Source of the DNA: Sorangium cellulosum
Lineage (GTDB): Bacteria > Myxococcota_A > Polyangia > Polyangiales > Polyangiaceae
Length of the DNA: 64,000 nucleotides
Reading direction: 5' to 3'
Assembly: GCF_002950945.1 (NCBI RefSeq)
Contig: NZ_CP012673.1
Span: forward strand, 13,445,501 to 13,509,500
Below are positions 28,469 through 36,904 of this stretch, piece by piece (position 1 is the stretch's first letter; every line of letters starts with the position of its first letter). The notes beneath the pieces were generated by a model. The model did not search any database and was not told the origin of the DNA. It worked only from the letters and a program-made list of their open reading frames with translations. Made by a program: the position numbers and the translations under genes.

Positions 28469-28662
28469 ACGGCCTCCCGTGGAGCGCGAGGCGGCGCGGG
28501 GAGCCGCGCCCGATCGGCCAGGCGCACGAGCGCCGCCGAGGCCGCCGCGCGCGTCGGCGCGAGCTCGATGGCGGCGTGCAGCAGGGCGGTGTCGAGCGAG
28601 CGAGCCCGAAGGCTGCCGGACACACCGAGGACTCGGAGCCGGAGGAGGGACGGATCGTTCAT
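28465..28662 (-). pseudogene. N-terminal stub of an NADPH-dependent FMN reductase gene
   Basis: The 65-residue product starts like a flavodoxin-fold FMN reductase: RLRVLGVSGSLRARSLDTALLHAAIELAP carries the flavin phosphate-binding S-G-S-L-R loop. A functional enzyme needs about 180 residues, but here the chain turns Ala/Arg/Pro-rich after residue 36 and stops exactly at the nat start. It therefore cannot bind and reduce flavin normally. Either an internal deletion fused the start of the old gene to nat, or the stub is kept as a translated leader that couples nat translation. Confidence 0.6.
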
Positions 28663-28708
28663 GCGATCATCCTGCTACGTGGACGACCAAGCCGGAAGAG
28701 GCTCCAAT

Positions 28709-28723
28709 TGGACGCATCGTCCA
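28709..28723. promoter_or_regulatory. Candidate LysR-type operator
   Basis: The 15-bp palindrome TGGACG-CAT-CGTCCA lies in the 85-base divergent gap between the nat unit and the LysR gene, with a further TGGACGA half site at 28680. The position fits autoregulation plus control of nat. This is a sequence-pattern inference only. Confidence 0.45.
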
Positions 28724-28747
28724 CGAGGTGGTACGATCACCGGTCCG

Positions 28748-29737
28748 ATGGACGAATGGAACGACCTCGCGCTGTTCGTGCGCGTCGCGGAGCACGGCGG
28801 GCTGTCGGCGGCGGGGCGCGCGCTCGGCGTCCCCAAGTCCAGCCTGAGCCGGCGTCTCCAGCTCCTCGAGGAGCGGCTGGGGGTGCGGCTCGTCCAGCGC
28901 ACCTCGCGCAAGTTCATCATCACCGCCGTGGGCGAAGAGGTGCTCGAGCACGCGCGCGCGATGCGCGTCGCGGCGGACGCTGTCGAGAGCGTGGCGCGCC
29001 ATCGCGTCGCGGAGCCCAGCGGGACGATCCGCGTCACCTGCTCGGTCGGCATGAGCAAACATCTGGTCGCGCCGCTCTTGCCGCGCTTCCTGGTGCGTTA
29101 TCCGAAGGTCGACGTGTACCTCCACGCGACCAATCGCCTGGTGGATCTGGTCGAGGAGCGCTTCGACCTCGCGCTCCGCGGCTATGGCGGCCCGCTGCCC
29201 GACACCGGGCTGGTGCAGCGGCTGCTCTCGCCGACTCCATGGGTGCTGATGGCCGCGCCGCGTTACCTCGACGCGCGCGGCGTGCCCGCGACGCCGGACG
29301 AGCTCCGCGCGCATACCGGGCTGTTGCTCGGAGGGCCGAGCTCACGCCCGGTCTGGAGGTTGCATTCCCGCGAGGCGACCGCGGAGATCCCGTTCGTGCC
29401 GCGCCTGCACAGCGAGGATTCCGTGACGCTCCAGGGCGCGGCCGTGGCGGGCCTCGGCGTCCTCGCGCTGCCCGAGTACACGTGCCGTGACGCGCGCGCG
29501 CGCGGGGAGCTGCGGCGCGTGCTGCCCGAGTGGCACGTCGGCGATCACCGCGTGACGATGCTGGTGCCCTCGCGCCGTGGACAGCTCCCGGCGGTGCGCG
29601 CGCTCGCGGACTTCCTCGCGGTCGAGGTCCCGCGGCTCCTGGGACGCGGGACATCCCGCGCCGGCTCAGGCGTCAGTCCCTCCCGAAAACGAGCCCGTGC
29701 CCGCTCTCCTTCTGACGAGAGGGGAGAGGAGGGGTAA
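28748..29737 (+). CDS. LysR family transcriptional regulator
   Basis: This 329-residue regulator has an N-terminal winged HTH (LFVRVAEHGGLSAAGRALGVPKSSLSRRLQLLEERLGVRL) and a periplasmic-binding-protein-like effector domain from about residue 90 to 295, with the usual VTLQGAAVAGLGVLALPEY hinge segment. It is of the CrgA/DmlR-like subgroup that often controls a divergent enzyme gene. The ATG at 28748 is 85 bases from the divergent nat unit, across a TGGACG palindrome. The last 30 residues are Arg/Ser-rich and probably disordered. A longer frame extends upstream through the nat gene but is not coding. Confidence 0.9.
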   Translation: MDEWNDLALFVRVAEHGGLSAAGRALGVPKSSLSRRLQLLEERLGVRLVQRTSRKFIITAVGEEVLEHARAMRVAADAVESVARHRVAEPSGTIRVTCSVGMSKHLVAPLLPRFLVRYPKVDVYLHATNRLVDLVEERFDLALRGYGGPLPDTGLVQRLLSPTPWVLMAAPRYLDARGVPATPDELRAHTGLLLGGPSSRPVWRLHSREATAEIPFVPRLHSEDSVTLQGAAVAGLGVLALPEYTCRDARARGELRRVLPEWHVGDHRVTMLVPSRRGQLPAVRALADFLAVEVPRLLGRGTSRAGSGVSPSRKRARARSPSDERGEEG

Positions 29738-29848
29738 GCGCTCTCCGGACCCTTGCGCCGAGGGCGTGTGAGACAGGTCTCCTGTCGAAATCTGTGGAGC
29801 GAGGGCTCCCCTACACGTCGAATCCTGCCTTCGTGGACAACATCCGGT

Positions 29849-30196
29849 TCACGGGCTGACGCGTTCTGTCCCTCGACGGCCAGCCGGCGCGCCCGGCGCG
29901 CTGGCCTCGCCCTCGTCCGGCGTCCCCGCTGGCTCCTTCTGCTGCTCGACGACGAAGAGGACCCCATCGATGGTGTACCCCGCGACCCGGTTGACGAGGC
30001 GGATCGCCACGTGGACGCCGGACACCATGGTGTCGTGGACGAGCCGGATCCCCCTCACCGGCGCCGAGATCGGAGGGATCTGCTCCAGCAGGTCGAAAGG
30101 CAGCTTCGCCGCGTGCTTCTGCAGGCGCTCCACGGCCCGCGAGCCGTGGTCGACCGCATCCTGCACGAGGTCCTTCAGGCCGCGCCACCGCTCCAT
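29849..30196 (-). CDS. Small protein coupled to a lipase gene
   Basis: This 115-residue protein has no family I recognise. It begins with an amphipathic helix (RWRGLKDLVQDAVDHGSRAVERLQKH), then a middle part with moderate hydrophobicity (VRGIRLVHDTMVSGVHVAIRLVNRVAGYTIDGVLFVVEQQ) and a Pro/Gly/Glu-rich tail. Its ATG overlaps the stop of the preceding alpha/beta hydrolase gene as TGATG, so it is translated together with it. A lipase chaperone-like or membrane-peripheral partner is possible but unproven. Its frame continues upstream through the hydrolase gene; only the coupled start is credible. Confidence 0.65.
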   Translation of the reverse strand: MERWRGLKDLVQDAVDHGSRAVERLQKHAAKLPFDLLEQIPPISAPVRGIRLVHDTMVSGVHVAIRLVNRVAGYTIDGVLFVVEQQKEPAGTPDEGEASAPGAPAGRRGTERVSP

Positions 30197-31149
30197 CACG
30201 CCGCCTCCTCGCACCACGCGCGGATCTGCGCGTAGACGCCCGGGTCGTGGGCCAGGCGCAGGTGGCCGAGCGCCGGCATGATCCGCACGTGCTCCTGCGG
30301 GAACGGCGAGCACCGATCCCTGGCCACCGCCCTCCCCGTGGCGCTCCTCAGCGAGACCACCGCGTCCCCGAACAGCAGCGAGAGCCGCGGGTCGGCCGTG
30401 AGCGCACCGGCGATGAGATGGTGGCGGACGTGCGGGAGCAGGGGCACGGGATGGCGCCGGTTCTGGAGCAGGGCGTCCACGTCGGCGCCCTCCCAGTCCT
30501 CTCGGCGCAGGTTGGCATAGGCCAGGTCCTTGATCCCGCTGCTGCGGAGGTTCGCGATGTCGGCGATGAGCTTCGTGTACGGATTGTCGATGCGCCCGAG
30601 CGCCCACGTGACGGCGTTGCCAAGGCGCTCCAGCGGGGCGCCGAGGTGCGGTGTGCCGAGATAGAAGGCCCGCTTCAGCAGGGGCAGCCACCTCCGCCCT
30701 TTGCCGCTCGCCGCGTGCGCGGCGCTGCGCGCGACCAGGCCGCCCATGCTGTGGCCGATGAGGGCCAGCTCCTCCACGGGAACGGGATAACGACAGACGA
30801 GCTCCTCGAGGAGGTCATCCAGGACCTCCCCGTTCTCGGAGACGCGGAGGCCGCTGTTGTACCGCACGTAGAGCGGCGTGTAGCCGAGATCGCGCGCGAG
30901 CCGCGATCCGTACGTCTCGCCGTCCGGCATCGTCCAGACGCCCTCGGTGCTCATCAACCCGTGCACGAGCACGACGACGCGCGGCGTGGCCGACGCAGCG
31001 GCGGCCGCGGGGAGCGCCCCGCCGAGCGGCGCCGGCGGCCCCTCGCGGACGAGCTGCATCGTGGTCGCAAGGCCGTTGGTGGTTCGCCTCAGGTAGTCGC
31101 CGAGGAATCCATTGAGGACGGCAATGGCCGATTCCAGGTTGCTTCCCAT
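30196..31149 (-). CDS. Alpha/beta hydrolase, lipase/esterase type
   Basis: This 317-residue hydrolase has the HG oxyanion segment VVVLVHGLMSTEGVW (about 57-71), the nucleophile elbow GHSMGG (Ser near 138) and a late His in GHLRLAHDP near residue 300. The segment FYLGTPHLGAPLERLG after the elbow is typical of PGAP1/triacylglycerol lipase-like proteins. No signal peptide is visible, so it is probably intracellular. I chose the ATG at 31149; the frame stays open to 31551 with an Arg-rich sequence that does not look coding. It is coupled to the small gene downstream. Confidence 0.85.
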   Translation of the reverse strand: MGSNLESAIAVLNGFLGDYLRRTTNGLATTMQLVREGPPAPLGGALPAAAAASATPRVVVLVHGLMSTEGVWTMPDGETYGSRLARDLGYTPLYVRYNSGLRVSENGEVLDDLLEELVCRYPVPVEELALIGHSMGGLVARSAAHAASGKGRRWLPLLKRAFYLGTPHLGAPLERLGNAVTWALGRIDNPYTKLIADIANLRSSGIKDLAYANLRREDWEGADVDALLQNRRHPVPLLPHVRHHLIAGALTADPRLSLLFGDAVVSLRSATGRAVARDRCSPFPQEHVRIMPALGHLRLAHDPGVYAQIRAWCEEAA

Positions 31150-31454
31150 GCGCTGAGCCAGGCTGCATCCTACCACGGTGCCGCAGAGGGCGCCCCCCGC
31201 AGATCGGCGCCCACGCTCCCGAGGTGGCCCCGCTCGGCCCTCACCAGGACACCGCGCCGCGCTCGGAGACCCAGCCGTCCCTGTCCCGTGAGACTGTTGA
31301 GATCGTTGCGTTCTCCGTCGTCCGCTCCGCCGCGGCAGCGACGAGGCCCAAGGACGAATTTGCGGTCTCGAACCGTCGCGATCCGTGGGATCCGCCGGCA
31401 TTCCGGGGGGGTGTGACGACGGATCGCACCCGTTCGGAGGGCGGCGAGGGCGAC
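31150..31454. other. Intergenic region upstream of the lipase gene
   Basis: These 305 bases separate the lipase and GST genes, both on the minus strand. Short open frames on either strand show no family resemblance. The promoter of the lipase unit should be here, but no clear -35/-10 pair stands out. Confidence 0.4.
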
Positions 31455-32081
31455 CTACCTGGCCGCGAGGCTCGCCACGGCCTGTGCGATACGCGGCGCT
31501 GCGTTGGGGCGGGCGTACATTCGCTCCATGTAAGAGATAAGTTTGGGGCAATCGCCCAGCAGCTTGGCCTCGTTTCCCCAGTCGAGCGTGTAGGCGAGCA
31601 CGAAGTCGGCGACGGTGACGCCGTCGCCCACGACGAATTGGCGGCCCTGCATGTGCCCCTCGAGCACCGCGGCCATCTCTTTGAACTCGCGGCCGGCGAG
31701 GTCGACCTCGGCAGGCTGGCGCAGCGCCTCGGGGTAGAGCGACGTGTGCCTGACGATGCGCTGGAGCGGCTGCTCGAGTTCGGTCACGGTGAACAAAAGC
31801 CAGCGGTCGACCTCGGCCCGCTGCCGTAGATCGGTGGGCAAAAGGCGCTTCTGCGGGTACTTCTCCGCGAGATAGAGCGCGATCGCCACCGACTCGGTGA
31901 CCACGAAGTCTCCGTCGACGAGCGCGGGCACCTTGCCGGCGGGGTTGATCTTGCGAAATTCGGGGCGGTGATGATCACCCGCGACGAGGTTGACTTCGAT
32001 GGCTTCGAAGTCGACCCCCAGCTCCTGCAGCGTCCAGCGGGCACGAATCGATCGGGTCGGCGGAAATTCGTACAGCTTCAT
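31455..32081 (-). CDS. Glutathione S-transferase
   Basis: This 208-residue GST has a thioredoxin-fold N-terminal domain (1-80), with MKLYEFPPTRSIRARWTLQELG at the glutathione site and the conserved cis-Pro motif KVPALVDGDFVVTESVAI that binds the gamma-glutamyl group. A helical C-terminal domain contains the N-capping GVTVADFVLAYTLDW segment. Ser11 is a candidate catalytic residue. Such cytoplasmic enzymes conjugate or reduce electrophiles and peroxides. The ATG at 32081 is the exact family start. No operon partner is evident; the kelch gene upstream ends 76 bases away. Confidence 0.92.
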   Translation of the reverse strand: MKLYEFPPTRSIRARWTLQELGVDFEAIEVNLVAGDHHRPEFRKINPAGKVPALVDGDFVVTESVAIALYLAEKYPQKRLLPTDLRQRAEVDRWLLFTVTELEQPLQRIVRHTSLYPEALRQPAEVDLAGREFKEMAAVLEGHMQGRQFVVGDGVTVADFVLAYTLDWGNEAKLLGDCPKLISYMERMYARPNAAPRIAQAVASLAAR

Positions 32082-32157
32082 CGTCGGTGCTCCTGTCGAG
32101 GTGGGTGCCCCATGCTTCGAGGCACGTTCCCCTTGAGACCGGGTCGGCGGCGAAAAC

Positions 32158-33390
32158 TCATCGGTCGCCCTCGTTTTTTTTCGACGCGGCCCTGCCCGCC
32201 CTCAGCCGGGCAGCAGCGCGGCGCCCCTCCGCGGCGGCGCGGCGCGTGCTCCGCACCCCCCGCCTCCGCCGCCAGGCGAACATGCCAGGTGCGACGAGCA
32301 GCATCGCCGCGTGGCCCGGCATGGCGCCGAGATCGAACCATGGCGGCGAGCACCCGCCCCCTGGGGGCCCGCCGGGGTCCCCAGGGCCGGCGCCGGTTCC
32401 ACCGCCGTCGTCGGCGCAGCGCCCGTCTTCGCACGTGCCGTCCGCGCACTCCTCCGTGATGACGCAGGCCTCTCCCTCGGCTGTCGCCCCGAGCGCGTAG
32501 AGCTCGGCGGTGCTGCCGCTGATCACGAGCAAGCCCTTGCCGGGAATGTACGTCGTGGTGTGGCTCTGCCGGCCATGCGACAGAGAGGGCAGCGCGATGA
32601 AGGCGCTGGTCGCCGGATCGTACAGCTCAACGGCCCTCCCGGCGCCGGCTCCGCCGACCATCACGACGCGCCCGCTCGGGAGCGCCGTCGCCGTATGCAG
32701 CGCGCGCCCGGCGGCCATCGTGGGTCCCGAGGTCCAGGCGTCGGTCGCGGGATCGTAGATCACGGTCGACGGCAGGTGCTCGTATCCCGTGCCGACGCCC
32801 CCCGTGACGAGCACCCGTCCATCGGGCAGCAGCGCGGCCCGATGGTCATAACGAGCTTCCGGTATCGGCGCCGCCACGGTCCAGCGGTCGGCCACGGGAT
32901 CGTAGATCTCCGCGCTGGTCAGCGCCTCGAAGTTCTCGATCTCGTCGACAAAGCGGAGTCCCCCGGTCACGAGCACCCGCCCGTCCGCGAGGAGCGTCGC
33001 GGCGAGCCTGCGGCGAGGAACGGGGAGCGATGCGACCGTGTCCAGGGTGTCCGTGTCCGCGTCGAAGCGGTAGGCGGAGCCCCAGTCATCGAGGTCCATC
33101 CCGCCACCCACGAAGAACACGTCCCCATCCGCAAGCTGGGTGACGGCCGTATCGGAGTCGAACACCGCTGCGTCACCCAGGGTGGTCCAGGTATCGCTCG
33201 CGGGATCGTAGGTGTCGAAGGGGGCCTCCATGGACGCGACGAGCAGGCGTCCATCGGGGAGCGGCAGCACATGCACGAAGGTGTAATGGTCCCCCGGCGA
33301 TTCGCCGAAGGTGGACCACGTATCCGTTGAAGCGTCGTAGCGCTCCACGGTCCTGGCCGTCCACGTGGACTGGTCGATGTACCCGCCCAC
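32158..33390 (-). CDS. Kelch-repeat protein with MYXO-CTERM-like tail, N-terminus missing
   Basis: The 410 residues form about six kelch blades (units such as RRRLAATLLADGRVLVTGG and YDHRAALLPDGRVLVTGG), making a beta-propeller. After a four-Cys stretch (ACVITEECADGTCEDGRC) and a Gly/Pro linker, the C-terminus has GGGCS, a hydrophobic helix and RRRR, as in MYXO-CTERM surface-sorting signals. Yet no signal peptide exists: the first start codon (GTG 33390) is already inside a blade (DVLVVGG), and the frame runs open upstream into the 3' end of the next gene without another start. The gene is probably 5'-truncated or frameshifted. Confidence 0.7.
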   Translation of the reverse strand: MGGYIDQSTWTARTVERYDASTDTWSTFGESPGDHYTFVHVLPLPDGRLLVASMEAPFDTYDPASDTWTTLGDAAVFDSDTAVTQLADGDVFFVGGGMDLDDWGSAYRFDADTDTLDTVASLPVPRRRLAATLLADGRVLVTGGLRFVDEIENFEALTSAEIYDPVADRWTVAAPIPEARYDHRAALLPDGRVLVTGGVGTGYEHLPSTVIYDPATDAWTSGPTMAAGRALHTATALPSGRVVMVGGAGAGRAVELYDPATSAFIALPSLSHGRQSHTTTYIPGKGLLVISGSTAELYALGATAEGEACVITEECADGTCEDGRCADDGGGTGAGPGDPGGPPGGGCSPPWFDLGAMPGHAAMLLVAPGMFAWRRRRGVRSTRRAAAEGRRAAARLRAGRAASKKNEGDR

Positions 33391-33440
33391 GACGAGGACG
33401 TCGGCCCCCGGGGCAGGAGCCGCTCGCGTGCGGCGCCCGC

Positions 33441-34049
33441 TCAGGGCTCCGGCGAGTCGATGCGCATGAACGAGAGCGTGCGGAAGGTGCGCTTGCTGAG
33501 CTTCCAGCCGGAGCGCGTCAAGACCGCCTCGTTCTCGTACGTGCCGTGCGCCACCTGGACGCTGCTCAGCGGGTCATAGACGTGCGTCGCGATCAGGTAC
33601 GAGGTGATCTTCGCCCGGCGGCCGCCAGGGAGGATGTCGACGCGGATGTTGCTGATCAGGTGCTGCGTGCCGACATAACCGGACGCCGCGAACAGCTCGT
33701 CGATGAAATCGGCCCAGGCCTCGGCGCTCGGCACCGCGACGACCGGCGGATCACCCGGAGCGGCGCCGGCCTCCCATATCTCGACCGGGGCGTTCGGCGT
33801 GAAGCACCTCGAGTAGATCTGCTTGCCCTTCTCCAGATCACCACGGCCGATCGCGTCGGTCCCGGCCGCGTAGCAGGACTCGAGCTGCTCGATCTCGTGC
33901 AGCGCCTTGAGCTCATGTACGCCGTTCGGGGGCGTACCCTCCGCGGGCTTCGCGACCAGCACGGTGACAGCGCCTGCCAGCGCGAGCGTGGAGACGACCG
34001 GTAAGAAACGACGCAGAAAGCTGCTGACACGACCGCTGTTCGTGCTCAT
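33441..34049 (-). CDS. Exported SnoaL-like (NTF2-fold) protein
   Basis: This 202-residue protein has a signal sequence (basic SFLRRFLPVV, hydrophobic run to about residue 33) and an NTF2-like domain from about residue 45. The helix EIEQLESCYAAGTDAIGRGD, the pocket segment CFTPNAPVEIWEAG and the final strands resemble SnoaL_4 proteins. These may bind small ligands or act as dehydratase/isomerase-like enzymes. The ATG at 34049 has a good GAGGTGAG ribosome-binding site; an in-frame start at 34094 lies too near the promoter. A strong promoter is visible at 34101-34128. It may be co-transcribed with the kelch gene 50 bases downstream. Confidence 0.8.
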   Translation of the reverse strand: MSTNSGRVSSFLRRFLPVVSTLALAGAVTVLVAKPAEGTPPNGVHELKALHEIEQLESCYAAGTDAIGRGDLEKGKQIYSRCFTPNAPVEIWEAGAAPGDPPVVAVPSAEAWADFIDELFAASGYVGTQHLISNIRVDILPGGRRAKITSYLIATHVYDPLSSVQVAHGTYENEAVLTRSGWKLSKRTFRTLSFMRIDSPEP

Positions 34050-34100
34050 GGAACTCACCTCTTCGTTGGGTGCCCGCGGGCGGCAAAGAATCAAATTAGC

Positions 34101-34128
34101 AGTATAAATATTTGAATAATCGAGTCAA
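34101..34128 (-). promoter_or_regulatory. Sigma-70-type promoter for the SnoaL-like gene
   Basis: Read on the minus strand, TTGACT (34128-34123) and TATACT (34106-34101) are separated by 16 bases inside a markedly AT-rich patch in this GC-rich genome. The -10 box lies about 50 bases before the ATG at 34049. Confidence 0.7.
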
Positions 34129-34290
34129 GCGCAGTTCGCCGCTCGCGCTCGCGCTCGCGTTCTGGCGCCAGGCCTCGACGTCATGCCTCGACGCATCGAC
34201 GCTCGGTCTATGCAGGTCCAGGTGCACGTGCGAATCCATCGCTCCTCTGGCGCTCCCCGGCGACGTCGGCGCACTCTGTCTCCTGCGGTC

Positions 34291-34325
34291 CGCGTCGCGT
34301 CGCGTCGTGTCGTGTCGCGTCGCGC
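34291..34325. repeat. Pentanucleotide microsatellite CGCGT/CGTGT
   Basis: Seven consecutive 5-base units (mostly CGCGT, two CGTGT, the last CGCGC) lie in the non-coding gap 34050-34423. Apart from this repeat and the promoter, the gap shows no gene. Confidence 0.85.
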
Positions 34326-34423
34326 GCGCCGGGCCGCGTCGAGGTCGCCTTGGCGGCCGGGGACGCGGGGCTCGGCCCCCGCGCGGAGACGTGGCGGGAG
34401 AGCCCGCGCCGGGCGGCCCCCGG

Positions 34424-35572
34424 TCAGCCCTGGCCGAGCCGCCGGGACGCGCCGGCCATCCTTCGAATGCAGTGCTCGAGCCCCTGCCGCAGCGTCGAGC
34501 GCGTCTCGATCGACGTGAGATCCACGCCGAGCCCGACGATGGTCTGGGCGATCGCAGGGTGGATCCCCGTGATGATGCCCTCGGCGCCGAGGAGCTTGAT
34601 GGCCCCTGTGAGCTTCAAGAGGTGGTTCGCGGTCTCCGTGTCCATCGCCTCGATACCGGTGAGATCCAGGATGGCATAACGCGCCCGCGTCCGGACGACC
34701 TCGCGGAGGACGCCTTCCATCACGTCGGCGGCCCGCACGCTGTCGAACATGCCCACGAGGGGCAGCGTGAGCACGCGGTCCCACACCTGGATGATCGGCG
34801 TCGAGAGCGAGCGGATGACCTGCTGCTGCCTCTCGATGAGCTCCAGCTTCGCGCGGAGCTCATGCTCGGTGCGCCTCGTGGCCGTGATGTCGAGGGTGAT
34901 CCCCGCGACGTGGGTGACGTCACCGCGCTCGTTCTGGATGGGCAGATACCACGCCTCCCAGTGGACGCCCTTCAGCTCGTTCATGAAGTAGGACATCTTG
35001 CCCTCGAGCGCCTTGCGCAGCTCCGCCGTGCCCGATTCCGGGTAGATCTCGAAGATGTTGAGCCCGACGAACTGCCCCGGATCGAGCCCGGCGGCCGCGA
35101 GCCCCTTTCCGTCGTGGAGGACGAAGACCCCTCGCTCGTCGATCGCCCATAAACAGATAGGGAGGTGGTCGTTGATCGCCTTGAGGAGCTTGATCTGGAT
35201 CTCCTGCTTGATCCGCTCCTCCGCGTCGCGGAGCGTGCCATACACCTCTCTCTTCTCGGGCACCCACCGCGCGGCGCACTGGAAGAACTTGAACGATCCG
35301 TCGGCCGTCTTCAGCCTCACATCGATGAGCACGGGCTCCGCCGCGGCGCGGAGGCGCGTCCACGCCTCGTCGAACGCGCGCCTGTCATCAGGGTGAACCA
35401 GCGGGGCGAGACCCGCCTGCGAGGCCGTGTGGAGGAGCTCGGGGCTCACCGCCCGCGTGAGCGCTCGGCTCATGCGGAGGAGCGCGCCGCCCTCGCTGGC
35501 GATGAAGACCAGCTCCGTGCAATGCAGGAAAAAGTCGTCGATCGTGCTGGGCGTGCTGTCGGGTTGAGCCAT
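34424..35572 (-). CDS. PAS-PAS-STAS protein (RsbR-like stress regulator)
   Basis: This 382-residue cytoplasmic protein has a first PAS-like sensor (about 10-130, with LVHPDDRRAFDEAWTRL), a second PAS domain (about 140-260, with LPICLWAIDERGVFVLHDGKGL and VTHVAGITLDIT), a short coiled coil (LELIERQQQVIRSLS) and a C-terminal STAS domain (about 280-375, with YAILDLTGIEAMDTETANHLL). RsbR-type proteins build stressosomes and pass signals to anti-sigma switches; the Thr/Ser in the STAS loop would be the phosphorylation site. The ATG at 35572 follows the family start better than the in-frame codon at 35632. No partner kinase is adjacent. Confidence 0.85.
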   Translation of the reverse strand: MAQPDSTPSTIDDFFLHCTELVFIASEGGALLRMSRALTRAVSPELLHTASQAGLAPLVHPDDRRAFDEAWTRLRAAAEPVLIDVRLKTADGSFKFFQCAARWVPEKREVYGTLRDAEERIKQEIQIKLLKAINDHLPICLWAIDERGVFVLHDGKGLAAAGLDPGQFVGLNIFEIYPESGTAELRKALEGKMSYFMNELKGVHWEAWYLPIQNERGDVTHVAGITLDITATRRTEHELRAKLELIERQQQVIRSLSTPIIQVWDRVLTLPLVGMFDSVRAADVMEGVLREVVRTRARYAILDLTGIEAMDTETANHLLKLTGAIKLLGAEGIITGIHPAIAQTIVGLGVDLTSIETRSTLRQGLEHCIRRMAGASRRLGQG

Positions 35573-35784
35573 CCGACCGGCTAGACTACATCGGTCAAGC
35601 CGCCAGCGTCGAGGCGTAGCGCTCCTCGTCACCGAGCTCTCCCCTCCATAAGCAGCGCACGCCGATCCAGCGGGGCAACCGAGCGGCCTCGGCGCCCTGA
35701 CCGCAGGTGTGTGCGTTCGTGCGCGATCCCAGCAGCGCCCGCGCGCGGTGGAGCCGGTCAGCGGCGATGGGGTAATCTCCGCCC

Positions 35785-36750
35785 GTGGCGACCAGCAGCA
35801 GGAACCGGGCCGAGTACCAGAAGCGGGTCAACCGGGTGCTCGACTACATCCAGGACCACCGCGCGGAGGAGCTCTCGCTCGAGACGCTGGCGGCGGTGGC
35901 GGCGTTCTCGCCGTTCCACTTCCACCGCGTGTTCAAGTCGATGGCCGGCGAGAACCTCCGCGAGTTCATCCAGCGGACGCGCCTCGAGACCGCGGCCAGC
36001 CACCTCGTGCTCCGGCCGCACGTGGACGTCCTCGAGATCGCGCTCGAGAACGGCTTCAGCTCGGCGAGCGCCTTCGCGCGCGCCTTCAAGGAGCGCTTCG
36101 GCATGAGCGCCTCCGCCTGGCGCAGCGGCGGGGCCGCGCAGGCGAGCAAGGCGCGGCAAGCGGAGAGCAAGCCGGGTGAAGTCGTGCGCAAGCCGGGCAA
36201 AGCAGCGGGGTGCGCGCCCGAGCAAGATGGCTCCTCGTCGGGCGCCGATGCCCGAAGCGACGAGGAGGAGATCATGAACGTGACGGTGAAGACGCTGCCG
36301 AACTACCACGTGGCCTATGTCCGAAGCGTGGGCCCTTATGGCCCGGGAGGGAACGTCCGCGAGGTCTGGGAGCGGCTCGTGCGCTGGGCGAGCGCGCGCG
36401 ATCTGTGGACCGCGGACCGCATCTGCCTCAACATCGCGCACGACAACCCCAACGTGACCGAGCCGGCCAAGTGCCGCCTCGACGCGGCCATCGTGATCCC
36501 GGACGGCTTCGCGGTCGACGGGGACGTCAACGTGACCGACGTCCCCGGCGGCAAGTACGCGGCGAGCGTGTTCGTCGGCGACCCGAGCACGATCGGCGCC
36601 GCGTGGGACCAGCTCTTCGGGAGGTGGCTCCCGGAGAGCGGCTATCAGCCCGATCATCGGGCCTGCTTCGAGCTCTATCAGGGGGAGTTCCACGATCCCA
36701 AGACCAACACGTTCCGCTGCGAGCTCTGCCTGCCAGTACGTCCCCTCTAG
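35785..36750 (+). CDS. AraC-type regulator with GyrI-like ligand-binding domain
   Basis: This 321-residue regulator has the AraC DNA-binding domain at the N-terminus (about 10-115: LSLETLAAVAAFSPFHFHRVFKSM and VDVLEIALENGFSSASAFARAF). A Lys/Gly/Ser-rich linker of some 45 residues follows, then a GyrI/BmrR-type effector domain (about 162-320) starting with MNVTVKTLPNYHVAYVRSVGPYG. This order is that of Rob/SoxS-like multidrug-responsive regulators such as DUF2174-type AraC proteins. The start is a GTG at 35785. Its 3' end runs into a long nested palindrome. Confidence 0.88.
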   Translation: MATSSRNRAEYQKRVNRVLDYIQDHRAEELSLETLAAVAAFSPFHFHRVFKSMAGENLREFIQRTRLETAASHLVLRPHVDVLEIALENGFSSASAFARAFKERFGMSASAWRSGGAAQASKARQAESKPGEVVRKPGKAAGCAPEQDGSSSGADARSDEEEIMNVTVKTLPNYHVAYVRSVGPYGPGGNVREVWERLVRWASARDLWTADRICLNIAHDNPNVTEPAKCRLDAAIVIPDGFAVDGDVNVTDVPGGKYAASVFVGDPSTIGAAWDQLFGRWLPESGYQPDHRACFELYQGEFHDPKTNTFRCELCLPVRPL

Positions 36751-36875
36751 AGCGGCGGTCACCCGCTGCGGATACGGGCCCACCTCGACGTTTTCGGTGC
36801 TCAGCGCACAGGAGTGCGCCTCCGCGCCGAAAACGCCGATCTGGGCCCGTCTCCTGTGCGGGTGACCGCCGCTCT
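36749..36875. repeat. 127-bp nested palindrome after the AraC-type gene
   Basis: Three nested perfect arm pairs are visible: 36749-36766 with 36858-36875 (18 bp), 36774-36782 with 36842-36850 (9 bp) and 36789-36797 with 36827-36835 (9 bp). It begins at the stop codon with CTAGAGCGGC, the same boundary as the repeat at 25626. It could stop transcription, but its size and shared end suggest a dispersed repeat. Confidence 0.9.
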
Positions 36876-36904
36876 GGGACGCATGTAGCAGACCAGGCAA
36901 ACAA

